DNA of 64,000 nucleotides, taken from the NCBI GenBank assembly GCA_963755395.1, contig CAVWJJ010000002.1, forward strand, positions 496,001 to 560,000, read 5' to 3'. A program made the translations under genes and the position numbers. Numbering within the stretch: position 1 is the first letter of the stretch; each line of letters starts with the position of its first letter. Positions 10,401-19,961 of the stretch are shown here, one piece after another. Source of the DNA: DAHVFK01 sp963755395 (GTDB lineage: Bacteria; Pseudomonadota; Gammaproteobacteria; Burkholderiales; SG8-39). The notes beneath the pieces are model-generated. The model ran no database searches. It worked only from the letters and a program-made list of their open reading frames with translations, and was not told the DNA's origin.

Positions 10401-10514
10401 CGCGCCGAGGCGCGCGCGATCGCGGACGCGATCGACAACGGCCTTGCATCCTCGGAGCTTGCTGACGCCGTCGTTCAGAAATACGGCGAGCGCCCGGAGT
10501 TTGATAGCATCTAG
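7440..10514 (+). CDS. XRE-type DNA-binding, AAA ATPase and TPR transcriptional regulator
   Basis: A 1024-residue multidomain protein. Residues 8-65 form a helix-turn-helix of the XRE class. A linker rich in Ala and Pro follows, then an AAA_16-type ATPase with Walker A Gly-Glu-Pro-Gly-Ile-Gly-Lys-Ser (about 144-151) and Walker B Leu-Ile-Leu-Ala-Val-Asp-Asp (Asp263, Asp264). Tetratricopeptide repeats fill most of residues 550-1010. This is the MalT/STAND layout with the DNA-binding domain at the N-terminus: nucleotide-dependent oligomerisation switched by a ligand or partner bound to the TPR region. I chose the ATG at 7440; the frame is open upstream to 7302 but without clear coding character. 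It is divergent from the methyltransferase and hydrolase genes, its most obvious candidate targets. The signal is unknown. Confidence 0.85.
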   Translation: MQEQSHSFGYWLRRRRKALDLTQGALGERVSCSSFTIRKIEADERKPSRQLAERLAAALTVPEAERRAFLEVARGVRGSNRLALDAAPLAAGADDAPSASGSEPAPGAAAEPAPFVGRSNEYGLLIGLIARLSAGSGHVVLIEGEPGIGKSRLMREVARYAEARGVPTLATNCYEIERAIPYQPVIDLVTRALERASPKALRKMAPVSLAELAALVPAVSERFPDLPQLSDDFPEARQARLSRAVGQLLAAMQDGRPLILAVDDIQWADDASAQVLHYLARHVADRRALVIYAYRDEEPDGNEQLARLVESLRRQGHARRVPLARLRPEDAEALVTALDHAGFGAPGLADRIFRETEGNPFFITSILQSLSDGEIELQERTRDDPGMLPDALRAAVRARITHVPEDIRPILESAAVLGRRFDFDTLLDVTREPEERLLDALEALVRRRLLREEPEGGVYDFSHDKLREVVYRDIGGTRRMLLHRSVAEALERRGEGEAHERDARLAEHYQRAHVWPKAFEYLVLAGERSRALFAMRDALHWLDRAVELSESHPEAVSQAQRLALHERRGAARAQAGQTEGAVADIRRVIEATRAAGDRAKARDALIQLGMAYRRADAYQDATACLDQALAESRAMGDEHQAADTLYHLGTVAWSTGQNDQAIRFHQRAVEICERKALADLVAVQAYHGRGEAHFANAEPAAAIECYTRSLELARGIGDKSYESENLMMIGHACVGTKGLGDYPRAMSNFEAALQIARAADLQWHLGPTLLGLDHVRACTGRYGEAWSGMQKTLRWLEGLGQVRYQLIAYDFTGHLLLDLGLNERAVEQMERGLALGRDAGIMFWRAAIEAHLAVARSRLGQKGVAPVLERVLEQARRNAERYLMVRCLDGLAEIALAAGDASGCRAYGDELLGVAVPNALRELEAVARRWRGEGWLATKDYAQAQPELTRAAVLAQDVGRVRLEMDAQAALARLHDAQGRAELARRHRAEARAIADAIDNGLASSELADAVVQKYGERPEFDSI

Positions 10515-10528
10515 GCGGGAGACGCTTA

Positions 10529-11401
10529 GTGGAACCCTGGTCCGCACGGGACGAAAACCCCTACCTTACGGCGCCGCGCGCGCGCCCGAACCGCCGCATC
10601 TGGTGGGTGGCGCTGCTGGTCGCGCTGCTGGCCGGCGCCGTGGGCGCCTACTACTACTATTTCGTGAGCACGCACATGGCGGAACCGGCGCCGGCGGCGC
10701 CGCCTGCGTCGGCGAGCGCGCCTGCGGCGCCGCCGCCCGAGGCGAGCAGCGCGCCGGTCATCAGCCATCCGGTCGAGGCGCCCAAGGCGCCGCCGGGCGA
10801 GATCGTTCCGCCGCTGCCCGCGCTCGCCGACAGCGACGCCGCCGCGCGCGACGCGCTGATCGGGTTGTTGGGCGCCAAGTCGTTCGCGGACTTCTTCTAT
10901 CCCGAGCGGATCATCCTGCGCATCGTCGCGACCGTGGACAATCTGCCGCGCAAATCGGCGCCCGCGCGCATGATGCCGGTCAAGCCGGTCGCCGGCGCCT
11001 TCGTCACCGTGGGCACCGGCGACGATGCGGTCATCGGTCCGCAGAACGACGCGCGCTACACGCCCTACGTGCGCATTCTGCAGGCGATCGACGGGCGCAA
11101 GCTGGTCGCGGTCTACGGCCGCTTCTACCCGTTGTTCCAGCGCGCCTACCGCGAGCTCGGCTACCCGAACAAGTACTTCAACGACCGCCTGATCGAAGCG
11201 ATCGACGACATGCTCGCCGCGCCCGAGCTCGACGGTCCGGTCAAGCTCGCGCAGCCCAAGGTGCTGTACGAGTTCGCGGACCCGGACCTGGAGGGGCGCT
11301 CGGCCGGACAGAAGATCATGATGCGCATGGGCCGCGACAACGAGCTCAAGGTCAAAGCCAAGCTGCGCGCGCTGCGCCGGGCGCTGGTCGCCGGAGCGTG
11401 A
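10529..11401 (+). CDS. DUF3014 domain-containing membrane-anchored protein
   Basis: A 290-residue protein: a basic cytoplasmic start, one transmembrane helix (about residues 25-45), a linker of Ala and Pro, then a conserved periplasmic domain starting near residue 95 (Asp-Ala-Leu-Ile-Gly-Leu-Leu-Gly-Ala-Lys-Ser-Phe) that I recognise as DUF3014. The start is GTG, preceded by GGGAG. Its stop is followed by a possible hairpin terminator at 11468-11496. The function of DUF3014 proteins is not known; the layout suggests an envelope role. It lies 14 bases after the large regulator gene, but nothing else ties them together. Confidence 0.82.
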   Translation: MEPWSARDENPYLTAPRARPNRRIWWVALLVALLAGAVGAYYYYFVSTHMAEPAPAAPPASASAPAAPPPEASSAPVISHPVEAPKAPPGEIVPPLPALADSDAAARDALIGLLGAKSFADFFYPERIILRIVATVDNLPRKSAPARMMPVKPVAGAFVTVGTGDDAVIGPQNDARYTPYVRILQAIDGRKLVAVYGRFYPLFQRAYRELGYPNKYFNDRLIEAIDDMLAAPELDGPVKLAQPKVLYEFADPDLEGRSAGQKIMMRMGRDNELKVKAKLRALRRALVAGA

Positions 11402-11467
11402 CCGTCGGCGCCGGATTTGCCGCGCGGGGCAGTTCGACCTAGACTGCGCCCTCCGGCAGCACGATCG

Positions 11468-11496
11468 ACGGCCCTCACGGGCCGTTTCAGTTTCTT
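11468..11496 (+). terminator. Possible Rho-independent terminator after the DUF3014 gene
   Basis: A seven-base-pair GC-rich stem (ACGGCCC and GGGCCGT, 11468-11485) with a four-base loop is followed by a T-rich tract interrupted by C, A and G. It ends 11 bases before the next ATG, so it could also act as a leader structure of the molybdenum hydroxylase gene. The tail is imperfect. Confidence 0.45.
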
Positions 11497-11506
11497 CCCC
11501 ATCGAG

Positions 11507-13825
11507 ATGAACGCACCCCAAATCCAGTTCGACCCCGAATCCGCCCGCTTCGGCAGCTCGCGCTCGCAGAAGCGGCTCGAAGACGACCGCCTGCTCACCG
11601 GCAAGGGCCTGTACAGCGACGACCGAGAATTCGCGCGGCTCGCCTGGCTGGTGCTGGTGCGCTCGCCGCACGCGCACGCGAAGATCCTGTCGGCCGATCT
11701 CGCGCCGGCGCGCGCGGCCCCGGGCGTGCTCGCAGCCTGGACCGTGCAGGACCTGCGTGCGGACGGCGTCGGCCACATTCCCTTTCCGCCGCTGTTCAAG
11801 CAGGCCGACGGCTCGCCGATGGCGGCGCCGCCGCGGGTGCTGCTGGCCGAGGAGACCGTCTATTACGTCGGCCAGCCGGTTGCTGCGATCGTCGCCGCCA
11901 CGCGCGACCAGGCCGAGGATGCGGCCGAGCGGGTGTTGATCGAGTACGACGAGCTGCCCAGCGTGGTCGATGCGAAGCGCGCGCTCGAGCCGGACGCACC
12001 GCAGCTCTGGCCCGAGGCGCCGGGCAACGTCGCGGCGGAGTCGGCCTACGGCGACCCGAAGGCGGCCGACGCCGCGTTCGCCGCGGCCGCGCAGGTGGTC
12101 GAGCTCGAGCTGCACAACCAGCGCCTGATCGCCAACGCGCTCGAGCCGCGCTGCGCGATCGGCGTGTTCGCGGACGGCCGCACCACGCTCTACACGCAGA
12201 ACCAGACGCCGACCGGCGCGCGCGAGCTGCTCGGCGCGGCGTTCGGCGCCAAGCCGGAGGCGTTCCGGGTCGTGGTCGGCGACATCGGCGGCGGCTTCGG
12301 CATGAAGACCGGCCTCACGCCCGAGGATGCGCTGGTGTGTTACGCGGCGAAGAAGCTCGGCCGGCCGGTCAAGTGGCGCGCCGAGCGCAGCGAGGAGTTC
12401 CTCGCCGCGCACATGGGGCGCGACCAGCGCTTCAAGGCGAGCCTCGCGCTCGACAAGGACGGCAGGATCCTCGCGCTGCGCATGCGCATGCTGGGCAACA
12501 TCGGCGCCACGCCCGTGGGCTCCTCGGCGATCATTCCGCTCGTGCTCGGACCCAAGGTGCAGACCACCGTGTACAAGGTGCCGGTGGTCGATTATGGCGT
12601 CAAGGCGGTGCTCACCAACACCATGGCCACCGGCGCCTATCGCGGCGCGGGGCGCCCCGAGGCCAACTACCTGATGGAGCGCCTGATGGAGAAGGCGGCG
12701 CGCCAGCTCAAGCTGGACCCGGCCGAGATCCGGCGCCGCAACTTCATCCGCCCGCAGGATTTTCCCTATCGCACGCACCTGGGCGACGTCTACGACGTGG
12801 GTGATTTCGACCGCGTGCTGGACGGCGCGCTCGCGCGCGCGGACTGGAACGGCTTTCCCGCGCGGCGCGAGGCGTCGAAGCGCCGCGGCAGGCTGCGCGG
12901 GCGCGGACTGGCGGTCTACCTCGAATGGACCGGCGCGATCCCGACCGAGACGGTGGACATCCAGATCGACGCCGATGGCGCGGTGACAGTCTTCTCGGGC
13001 ACCCAGGCGATGGGGCAGGGGCTCGAGACGACCTATTCCCAGCTCATCACCGAGGTGCTGCAGGTGCCGGTCACGAGCATACGAATCGTGCAGGGCGACA
13101 CCGACCGCGCCAACGGCGTCGGCAGCGTAGGCTCGCGCTCGGCGTTCGTCGGCGGCTCGGCGGTGGTCGCCGCCGGGCGCAAGGTGATCGTGCGCGGCAA
13201 GGAGCTCGCGGCCGAGGCGCTGGAAGCCGCGCCGCAGGACATCGAGTTCCGCGACGGGCGCTTCCGCATCGCCGGCACCGACCGCGCGATCGGGCTGGAC
13301 GAGCTCGCCGCGCGCCAGGCCGAGCGCTATTTCCGCGTCTCGGCGACCGAGACGCCTTCGACGCCCTCGTGGCCCAACGGGGCCCAGGTGTGCGAGCTCG
13401 AGATCGATCCGGAAACGGGCGAGGTCGAGCTGGCGCGGATCACCAGCGTGGACGACATCGGTCGCATCATCAACCACATGATCGTCGAGGGGCAGATTCA
13501 CGGCGGCATCGCGCAGGGCGTCGGGCAGGCGCTCTGCGAGCGCGCGGTCTACGATCCGGAAAGCGGCCAGCTGCTGAGCGGCTCGCTGATGGATTACGGC
13601 ATGCCGCGCGCGGATCAGTTTCCGCCCCTGGACACCGCGTTCGACGAGAGCGTTCCCTGCAGCACCAACCTGCTCGGCGTGAAGGGCTGCGGCGAGCTCG
13701 GCACCATCGGCTCGGTGCCGGCGGTCGTCAACGCGGTGCTGGACGCGCTGGCCGAACGCGGTATCACGCAGCTCGAGATGCCCCTCACCGCCGAGAAGGT
13801 CTGGAGGGCATTGCACGGCGTGTAG
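11507..13825 (+). CDS. Molybdenum hydroxylase large subunit (xanthine dehydrogenase/CoxL family), molybdopterin-binding
   Basis: A 772-residue protein with the two-part fold of the xanthine dehydrogenase family: an N-terminal hammerhead domain (about residues 15-125) and a molybdopterin-binding domain. Visible motifs are Gly-Gly-Gly-Phe-Gly-Met-Lys near 262-268, Ala-Tyr-Arg-Gly-Ala-Gly-Arg-Pro-Glu near 377, and Lys-Gly-Cys-Gly-Glu with Glu730, the usual catalytic base. It lacks the Ala-Tyr-Arg-Cys-Ser-Phe-Arg loop of true CO dehydrogenase, so another aldehyde or N-heterocycle is the likely substrate. The ATG at 11507 fits the family N-terminus better than the upstream frame extension. Unusually, no FAD-binding medium or 2Fe-2S small subunit is adjacent, so the partners must be encoded elsewhere. 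Confidence 0.88.
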   Translation: MNAPQIQFDPESARFGSSRSQKRLEDDRLLTGKGLYSDDREFARLAWLVLVRSPHAHAKILSADLAPARAAPGVLAAWTVQDLRADGVGHIPFPPLFKQADGSPMAAPPRVLLAEETVYYVGQPVAAIVAATRDQAEDAAERVLIEYDELPSVVDAKRALEPDAPQLWPEAPGNVAAESAYGDPKAADAAFAAAAQVVELELHNQRLIANALEPRCAIGVFADGRTTLYTQNQTPTGARELLGAAFGAKPEAFRVVVGDIGGGFGMKTGLTPEDALVCYAAKKLGRPVKWRAERSEEFLAAHMGRDQRFKASLALDKDGRILALRMRMLGNIGATPVGSSAIIPLVLGPKVQTTVYKVPVVDYGVKAVLTNTMATGAYRGAGRPEANYLMERLMEKAARQLKLDPAEIRRRNFIRPQDFPYRTHLGDVYDVGDFDRVLDGALARADWNGFPARREASKRRGRLRGRGLAVYLEWTGAIPTETVDIQIDADGAVTVFSGTQAMGQGLETTYSQLITEVLQVPVTSIRIVQGDTDRANGVGSVGSRSAFVGGSAVVAAGRKVIVRGKELAAEALEAAPQDIEFRDGRFRIAGTDRAIGLDELAARQAERYFRVSATETPSTPSWPNGAQVCELEIDPETGEVELARITSVDDIGRIINHMIVEGQIHGGIAQGVGQALCERAVYDPESGQLLSGSLMDYGMPRADQFPPLDTAFDESVPCSTNLLGVKGCGELGTIGSVPAVVNAVLDALAERGITQLEMPLTAEKVWRALHGV

Positions 13826-13848
13826 TCGATCGAACGGGGTGAGGTCGC

Positions 13849-14616
13849 ATGGCGGCGGGTTCGGCGCGCGGTACGGCTTGGCAGGACGGGGCCCGTCGCG
13901 TGCTCGAATATTCGATTGCCGCCTCGCTTGCGCTGCACGCGCTGGCGATGCTTTCGCTTCCCTCGCTACCCTCGCTCGGCATGCGGCCGGCTCCGGCGCA
14001 GCCGCCGCTCGAGGCGCGCCTGGTGCCGGCGCGGCGGGTCGAAGCACCCGGACCGCCCCCGCCGCCGCCGAAGATCGAGCCGCAGCCCGCGCCGCAGCCG
14101 ACGCCGCATCCGGCACCACGGCACACATCGAAGAAGGCACGGCCTGTTCGCGAACTTGCGCCCGAACCCGTGTCCATGCCCGAGCCGGTAATAACTGCCC
14201 CGGCGCCCGCCCCGGTTGTCGCGCCGATTGCGCAAGCGCAACCCCGTGAATCGGCTGCACCGTCCGCTGCACCCGCCCCGGCGCCGCGTGCAGCGCCGCA
14301 GCCCGACGCGGCGAGCCTGGCGGCGCAGTACCGCGCGGCGCTAATGGCCGAGGCGGCGCGCTACAAGCGCTACCCGCGCTTCGCGCGCGACAACGGCTGG
14401 GAAGGCAGGGTCGAGGTGCGCCTGGCGATCGGGGCCGATGGCGCGATCGCGTCGCTGCGCGTCGCGCGCGGGACGGGATACTCGATCCTCGACCAGCAGG
14501 CGCTAGAGATGGTCCACAGCGCCGAGCCGCAAACCGCCATTCCCGAGGGCTTGCGTGGCAAGCCTTTCAGCGTCGAGATCCCGGTGATCTTCAGCCTGCG
14601 CGACGCCGACGGCTAG
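13849..14616 (+). CDS. TonB-like energy transducer
   Basis: A 255-residue protein with one N-terminal transmembrane helix (about 20-40), a long Pro- and Ala-rich periplasmic linker (50-155), and a C-terminal TonB domain with Tyr-Pro-Arg-Phe-Ala-Arg, Gly-x-Val-Glu-Val-Arg-Leu, and an Ile-Pro-Val-Ile-Phe-Ser-Leu end. TonB proteins pass inner-membrane proton-motive energy to outer-membrane receptors. No exbB, exbD or receptor gene is adjacent, so this may be an accessory TonB. A GGTGAGG ribosome-binding site precedes the ATG. Its stop overlaps the stop of the convergent NlpC/P60 gene in the tetranucleotide CTAG. Confidence 0.87.
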   Translation: MAAGSARGTAWQDGARRVLEYSIAASLALHALAMLSLPSLPSLGMRPAPAQPPLEARLVPARRVEAPGPPPPPPKIEPQPAPQPTPHPAPRHTSKKARPVRELAPEPVSMPEPVITAPAPAPVVAPIAQAQPRESAAPSAAPAPAPRAAPQPDAASLAAQYRAALMAEAARYKRYPRFARDNGWEGRVEVRLAIGADGAIASLRVARGTGYSILDQQALEMVHSAEPQTAIPEGLRGKPFSVEIPVIFSLRDADG

Positions 14617-15134
14617 GGGCTGCGGCTCGATACCGGCTGCAGGTCCGGAGGCGTGAGGCGGCGCGCGCCGTCGAAGCGGCGCATCCAGTACGAGGTTCGC
14701 AGGCGCTCGACGCGCACCCGCGCGTCGGTCTTGGGCGCGTGCACGAAGCGGCCGTTGCCGAGGTAGATGCCGACGTGCGAGAAGGCGCGGTGCTGCGTGT
14801 TGTAGAACACCAGATCGCCGGGCTGCAGTTCCGCTAGACTGACGGGCGTTCCGATTTCGCTCTGGGCGCGGGCGTTGTGCGGCAGCTCGAGCCCCCAGGC
14901 CTGCTCGAACACGTGGGCCACCAGTCCGCTGCAATCGTAGCCGGTGGCGGGCGATTCGCCGCCGTAGCGGTAGTCGGTGCCGAGCGCGAGCACTGCCTGC
15001 AGCAAGGCCTCGGAGCGCTCGGCGCTGGCGGGCGCGAGCCGGTCCGGCGGCGGCGTGTCGGGCGCTCGCTGGGGCCCTGCGCAACCCGTCATTGCGGCGC
15101 AAAGCGCTAACAAATACAGAGAATTGCGCACCAT
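14613..15134 (-). CDS. NlpC/P60 family peptidoglycan endopeptidase, lipoprotein
   Basis: A 173-residue protein starting at the ATG at 15134. A signal peptide ends in a lipobox (Met-Thr-Gly-Cys, Cys18). The NlpC/P60 domain follows: catalytic Cys68 in Gly-Tyr-Asp-Cys-Ser-Gly, His120 in Phe-Ser-His-Val-Gly-Ile-Tyr, and His132 in Phe-Val-His-Ala-Pro. Such enzymes cut bonds in peptidoglycan stem peptides and this one would act at the inner face of the envelope. A longer start at 15236 would hide the signal peptide and is rejected. The length matches the compact Spr/NlpC class. It is divergent from the helicase gene; I see no clear promoter in the 131-base gap. Confidence 0.9.
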   Translation of the reverse strand: MVRNSLYLLALCAAMTGCAGPQRAPDTPPPDRLAPASAERSEALLQAVLALGTDYRYGGESPATGYDCSGLVAHVFEQAWGLELPHNARAQSEIGTPVSLAELQPGDLVFYNTQHRAFSHVGIYLGNGRFVHAPKTDARVRVERLRTSYWMRRFDGARRLTPPDLQPVSSRSP

Positions 15135-15265
15135 AATTAAAGCAATGTAGTGAATGTGGAAGACAAAGTAAAGTCGCGCCATGTCAGCCGCGCGCCGCGC
15201 GAGCGCGTTGCTTCGAGGGAGATCGTGAAGAGACATTCAGCGAGAGCGCCTATGCGCCCCTTTTC

Positions 15266-17220
<1,955 letters not shown>

Positions 17221-17224
<4 letters not shown>

Positions 17225-18204
17225 GAGTCGTCATCACCGGAGGGGGAGGGTTTCTCGGCTCGCGCCTGGCGCGGGCGCTGCTCGCGCGCGGCAAGCTGAC
17301 CGGGCCGGAGGGTAGCGAGCGCCAGATCTCGCGCATCGTGCTGCTCGACGGCGCGTTTCCGGCGGCGATGCCGAGCGACCCGCGGCTTGAGATCGTGAGC
17401 GGAGACATCGCCGAGCGCGCGGTGGTCGAACGGGTGGTCACGCCCGATACCGGCTCGGTGTTCCACCTGGCGGCGGTCGTCAGCGGCGGCGCGGAAGCGG
17501 ATTTCGACCTCGGCATGCGGGTCAATCTCGAGGGCACGCGCCTGCTGCTCGAGCGGCTGCGCCAGTGCGCGCGGCCGCCGCGCCTCGTGTTCGCGAGCTC
17601 GGTGGCGGCGTTCGGCGGCGAGCTGCCGCCGGTGCTGGACGATTCGACCACGCCTCTGCCGCAGACCTCCTACGGCACGCAGAAGGTGGTGAGCGAGTAC
17701 CTGATCTCCGACTATTCGCGCAAGGGCTTCCTCGACGGGCGCTCGCTGCGCCTGCCCACGATCGTCGTGCGCCCGGGCAAGCCGAATGCGGCGGCCTCGT
17801 CGTTCGCAAGCGCAATCCTGCGCGAGCCGCTCAACGGCGTCGCCTCGGAATGCCCGGTCGAGGCCGGCACCGGCGTCTGGCTGCTTTCGCCCAAGCGCGT
17901 GATCGAGGCCTTCGTGCACGCGCACGAGCTGCCCGCGGACGCCTGGGGAACGCGCCGCGCGTTGAACCTGCCCGGCATCACGGCGAGCGTGGCCGAGATG
18001 ATCGAAGCCATGGGCCGCGTTGCCGGGCCGGCGGTGGCGCAGCGGGTGGTGTGGAAGCCGGACGCGCGCATTCAGGCCATCGTCCGCACCTGGCCGGCGC
18101 GGTTCGAGACCCCGCGCGCACTGGCGATGGGATTTCGCGCCGACCCGGACGTGGAAACGGTGATCCGCAACTATATCGCGGACGAAGGCATCAAGGTCCG
18201 GTAG
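17221..18204 (+). CDS. denD: NAD-dependent sugar-acid dehydrogenase, DenD-like (SDR epimerase/dehydratase family)
   Basis: A 327-residue extended short-chain dehydrogenase: the NAD-binding Gly-Gly-Gly-Gly-Phe-Leu-Gly at residues 7-13, a catalytic Ser in Phe-Ala-Ser-Ser-Val-Ala-Ala-Phe, and Tyr-Gly-Thr-Gln-Lys (the YxxxK pair). The segment Arg-Leu-Pro-Thr-Ile-Val-Val-Arg-Pro-Gly-Lys-Pro-Asn is characteristic of D-erythronate dehydrogenase (DenD), which oxidises D-erythronate at C2. The usual partner genes (four-carbon acid kinase, aldolase, isomerase) are absent here, so the substrate assignment rests on family resemblance. The ATG overlaps the yoaA stop (ATGA). It converges on bamD with a 10-base gap. 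Confidence 0.75.
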
Positions 18205-18214
18205 CCGAAAGCGC

Positions 18215-19021
18215 TTACCAGTTCGGGTCCCACAGCTTCCACCAGGGCGCTTCGCGCTTCACGCCTCCCGGCTTCAGGTATGGGCTGTTCGGGAAGTTGG
18301 TCTTCATCACGCGCACCGCGCTGTCGCGCAGGTTGTCCAGGCCGAGCGCGTCGTAGGCGTGGATCATGATGGAAAGCGCCTCTTCGGTTGCCGGCGCGCG
18401 CGGGTACTCCTTTACCGCGTACTGCGCCCGGTTCGCCGCCGCGACGTACGCGCCGCGCCTCATGTACCAGCGCGCCACGTGCACCTCGTGCGAGGCGAGC
18501 GAGTCGACCAGGTAGCGCATGCGCTCGATCGCGTCCGGCGTGTATTTCGATTTCGGGAAGCGCGTTGCCAGCTCCTTGAAGGTGGCGAAAGCCTCGCGCG
18601 TCGCCTTCGGATCGCGCTCGGACATGTCCGGGCTCGACAGCCCGGAGAGCAGGCCGGTGTTCTCGTTGAAGTTGATCAGCCCCTTGAGGTAGTAGGCGTA
18701 GTCGACGTTCGGATGGTTCGGGTAGAGCTTGATGAAGCGATCGGCCGCCGCGAGCGCCGAGGCGCGCTCGCTGTCCTTCCAGTACGCGTAGGCGATTTCG
18801 ATCTGCGCCTGCTGGGCGAAGCGGCCGTAGGGGTAGCGCGCCTCGAGTTTTTCGAAGTACTTGACCGCCTGGGCCCAGTCCTTGGAGGCCATCGAGTCCA
18901 TGGCTTCGCCGTAGAGCCGCTGCGCCGACCAGTTCGCGGTTTCGTCGCGCTCGGTCGAGGCGCAGGCGCCGAGCAGCAGCGCGGTGGCGAGGGCCAGGGG
19001 AGCAAGTAAACTTGAGCGCAT
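18215..19021 (-). CDS. bamD: Outer-membrane protein assembly factor BamD
   Basis: A 268-residue lipoprotein: a signal peptide with lipobox Leu-Gly-Ala-Cys (Cys19), then five TPR-like repeats (for example Ala-Val-Lys-Tyr-Phe-Glu-Lys-Leu-Glu-Ala-Arg-Tyr-Pro). Length and repeats match BamD, the essential partner of BamA that receives outer-membrane protein precursors. The divergent neighbours rluD and pgeF are the same as in many proteobacteria, which supports the call. Its ATG and that of rluD share the four bases CATG (19019-19022), so each gene's 5' signals lie inside the other's coding sequence. Confidence 0.95.
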   Translation of the reverse strand: MRSSLLAPLALATALLLGACASTERDETANWSAQRLYGEAMDSMASKDWAQAVKYFEKLEARYPYGRFAQQAQIEIAYAYWKDSERASALAAADRFIKLYPNHPNVDYAYYLKGLINFNENTGLLSGLSSPDMSERDPKATREAFATFKELATRFPKSKYTPDAIERMRYLVDSLASHEVHVARWYMRRGAYVAAANRAQYAVKEYPRAPATEEALSIMIHAYDALGLDNLRDSAVRVMKTNFPNSPYLKPGGVKREAPWWKLWDPNW

Positions 19022-19961
19022 GAAGCAAGGCCCCGCGTCGGAAACGGAAAATTATAGCCCGCTCGAGGCAATCGTCCCTCGGGCGCTGGGCGGAATCAGA
19101 TTGGATCAGGCCCTGGCGCAATTGTTCCCGCAGTATTCGCGCAACCGCCTGCAGGCCTGGCTCAAGTCGGGCCACATCCTGGTCGACGGCGCGGCGGGGG
19201 CGGGCAAGCAGGCCGTCACGGGCGGAGAACGCCTCGTTCTTTGTCCGCCGCAGGCGCCGGCGGGCGGCGCGGCCCGGGCGCAGCGCATGCCGCTGTCGAT
19301 CGTGCACGAAGACCGCGACCTGATCGTGATCGACAAGCCGGCCGGGCTGGTCGTGCACCCCGGCGCCGGGGTGCCGGACCGCACCCTGCTGAACGCGCTG
19401 CTCGCGCACGCTCCCGAGCTGGCCGCGGTCCCGCGCGCGGGCATCGTGCACCGGCTCGACAAGGACACCAGCGGCCTGCTGGTGGTGGCCAGGAACGTCT
19501 CCGCGCAGGCCAATCTCGCCAAGCAGCTGGCCGAGCGCAGCATGCGCCGCGTCTACCTTGCGGTGGTGCACGGCGATCCGCCGGCCTCGGGCACCGTCGA
19601 CGCCCCGGTCGGGCGCGACGCGCGCGTTCGCACCAGGATGGCCGTATCCCAGCGCGGCAAGCAGGCGCGCACCGGCTACCGCGTACTCGAGCGCTACGGC
19701 CGCGCCGCGCTGGTCGAATGCCGGCTGGAGACCGGCCGCACGCACCAGATCCGGGTCCATTTCCAGCACATTCACCACCCGCTGCTCGGCGACCCGATCT
19801 ACCGCCGCGGCGCGCGCCAGGCGCCGACTTTCGCGCGCCAGGCGCTGCACGCCTGCGAGCTGTCCCTGGTACACCCGCGCAGCGGCCGAGCAATGAGCTG
19901 GCGCGCGCCGCCGCCGCCGGACCTGCAGCGCCTGATCGACGAGTTGCGCGCCGCGCGATGA
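19020..19961 (+). CDS. rluD: 23S rRNA pseudouridine(1911/1915/1917) synthase RluD
   Basis: A 313-residue RluA-family pseudouridine synthase with an N-terminal S4 RNA-binding domain (about 22-70) and the catalytic motif Gly-Ile-Val-His-Arg-Leu-Asp-Lys-Asp-Thr-Ser-Gly, with Asp147 as nucleophile. A typical Glu-Thr-Gly-Arg-Thr-His-Gln-Ile-Arg segment lies near residue 242. It modifies helix 69 of 23S rRNA. I chose the ATG at 19020; an upstream in-frame ATG at 18984 would add 12 residues inside bamD. The stop overlaps the pgeF start (ATGA), indicating coupling. Confidence 0.94.
   Translation: MKQGPASETENYSPLEAIVPRALGGIRLDQALAQLFPQYSRNRLQAWLKSGHILVDGAAGAGKQAVTGGERLVLCPPQAPAGGAARAQRMPLSIVHEDRDLIVIDKPAGLVVHPGAGVPDRTLLNALLAHAPELAAVPRAGIVHRLDKDTSGLLVVARNVSAQANLAKQLAERSMRRVYLAVVHGDPPASGTVDAPVGRDARVRTRMAVSQRGKQARTGYRVLERYGRAALVECRLETGRTHQIRVHFQHIHHPLLGDPIYRRGARQAPTFARQALHACELSLVHPRSGRAMSWRAPPPPDLQRLIDELRAAR

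Noticed and set aside
10526..14272. A 1248-codon open frame on the minus strand
   Set aside because: It runs antisense to the DUF3014, molybdenum hydroxylase and TonB genes, has the Arg/His/Leu-rich make-up of GC-rich shadow frames, and shows no domain.
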